DNA from: Lachnospiraceae bacterium
GTDB taxonomy: Bacteria > Bacillota > Clostridia > Lachnospirales > Lachnospiraceae
NCBI GenBank assembly: GCA_021770345.1
Contig: JAETRD010000014.1
Coordinates: forward strand, 1 to 64,000
Direction: 5' to 3'
DNA: 64,000 nucleotides
In this document: one piece after another, positions 63,723 to 64,000 of the stretch
Position numbering within the stretch: the first letter of the stretch is position 1
How the letters are laid out: the number at the start of each line of letters is the position of its first letter
Translations under genes and position numbers: made by a program
The notes under the pieces: generated by a model
What the model was told of the DNA's origin: nothing
What the model saw: the letters and a program-made list of their open reading frames with translations, nothing else
Database searches by the model: none

Positions 63723-64000
63723 TTAACCCTCCATTTTGCCGTACTTCTTTATGTCCTCCATAGATACACCCAAGTTTTTCAGGATCACCGCATCCACCTC
63801 GTCAGCACCGGAAGCCGCCGGGGCGTCTTTCAGGTTGAGCCTGCCCTGCGGCACCACCACCGGAGCCTTGTCCACAAAGCCCTTGAAGCCCTCCATGTCC
63901 TTCAGCGCATAGGATTTCGCCCAATCGGATTGTGCTGCCGTGATTTTCCCCGCCTTCAGCGCCATCTCTACCGCCTCATCCGCATCCCGTTCCTGCATCC
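63723..64000 (-). CDS. Phage protease/scaffold protein, C-terminal part (Mu gpI-like), cut by window edge
   Basis: The frame is open to the right edge and ends at 63723. The visible 91 residues include ALKAGKITAAQSDWAKSYALKDMEGF, FVDKAPVVVPQG, the motif (GKI-PAQ-DWA, then F-F-APVV) that ends Mu gpI-type phage proteases; and a helix-rich, Lys/Glu tail that acts as scaffold. The catalytic domain lies outside. Its presence two genes before the gpT-type capsid gives further support for Mu order. Confidence 0.78.
   Translation of the reverse strand, partial: MQERDADEAVEMALKAGKITAAQSDWAKSYALKDMEGFKGFVDKAPVVVPQGRLNLKDAPAASGADEVDAVILKNLGVSMEDIKKYGKMEG

Larger units (their letters stand above)
49232..64000. 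mobile_element. Mu-like prophage, late half (continues beyond the window)
   Basis: All genes from 49353 to the edge are on the reverse strand and follow Mu order: protease/scaffold, major head protein of the Mu gpT type, gp36 (DUF1320), morphogenesis protein, sheath, tube, chaperones, tape measure, baseplate hub, gp25-like, J, tail I and fibre. The left limit is set at a TG followed by two adjacent 22-bp repeats (49241-49284). No integrase or tRNA is near this side, in keeping with transposition rather than site-specific integration. The exact boundary is inferred; packaging, lysis, transposase and repressor genes are not in view. Confidence 0.8.

Overview
The window looks like chromosome of a low-to-mid GC Clostridia species, most likely a Lachnospiraceae-type gut anaerobe. 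The reasons are strong GGAGG ribosome sites, many two-component and PTS genes, an AsnA-type asparagine synthetase, a siroheme-type nitrite/sulfite reductase, several methyl-accepting proteins and an IS66-type tnpA start at the left edge. No species can be named from this sequence alone.

Layout. 1-1.8 kb: the 5' end of an IS66-type tnpA, then two A+T-rich zinc-ribbon membrane proteins. 2.0-5.0 kb: a forward cluster with a low-molecular-weight phosphatase, an OmpR-type regulator, its kinase and a DUF3592-like membrane protein. 5.1-12.4 kb: a reverse operon that holds a complete sugar PTS in one unit: a BglG/LicT antiterminator, EIIBC, a ChbG/YdjC-type deacetylase, a GH1 phospho-glycosidase, EIIA, its own HPr (Lys in place of the regulatory Ser46) and its own enzyme I. 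Two RAT/terminator switches frame the antiterminator gene, as in the classical bgl operon. 12.5-17.7 kb: a PAS hybrid kinase and a HelD-like helicase with a C-terminal domain resembling the N-terminal beta-sandwich of GH31 enzymes. 18-21 kb: the siroheme reductase with a double-promoter leader, and an AAA/DUF4143 ATPase. 21-28 kb: a reverse five-gene operon (MFS, TIM-barrel, LicA-like kinase, BCCT transporter, chemoreceptor) that starts with a strong promoter followed at once by an intrinsic-terminator hairpin.

28-37 kb: a membrane protein, a DNA glycosylase of the hypoxanthine type, asnA with 22-bp-period direct repeats at its start site, a broken DUF3795/DUF3788 chimera, an S1-domain protein, a tandem hairpin repeat, a two-component system, a GT4 glycosyltransferase and a DedA protein. 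37-41 kb: two chemoreceptors and an FMN-binding-like lipoprotein. 41.2 kb: tRNA-Thr(GGT). 41-49 kb: a second DUF3592-like protein, a cytidine-deaminase-like enzyme, a ComEC-like lipoprotein, a PIN/NYN protein with a long acidic repeat linker, and an XRE/ABC exporter operon.

49.2-64.0 kb: the late half of a Mu-like prophage, read right to left: protease/scaffold C-terminus, Mu gpT-type major capsid, DUF1320, morphogenesis protein, contractile sheath, tube, tail assembly chaperones with a canonical A_AAA_AAG -1 frameshift site, tape measure, baseplate and fibre. At its left limit two adjacent 22-bp direct repeats follow a TG dinucleotide, which resembles the R1-R2 transposase sites of a Mu right end. 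Early genes and the other end lie outside the window.
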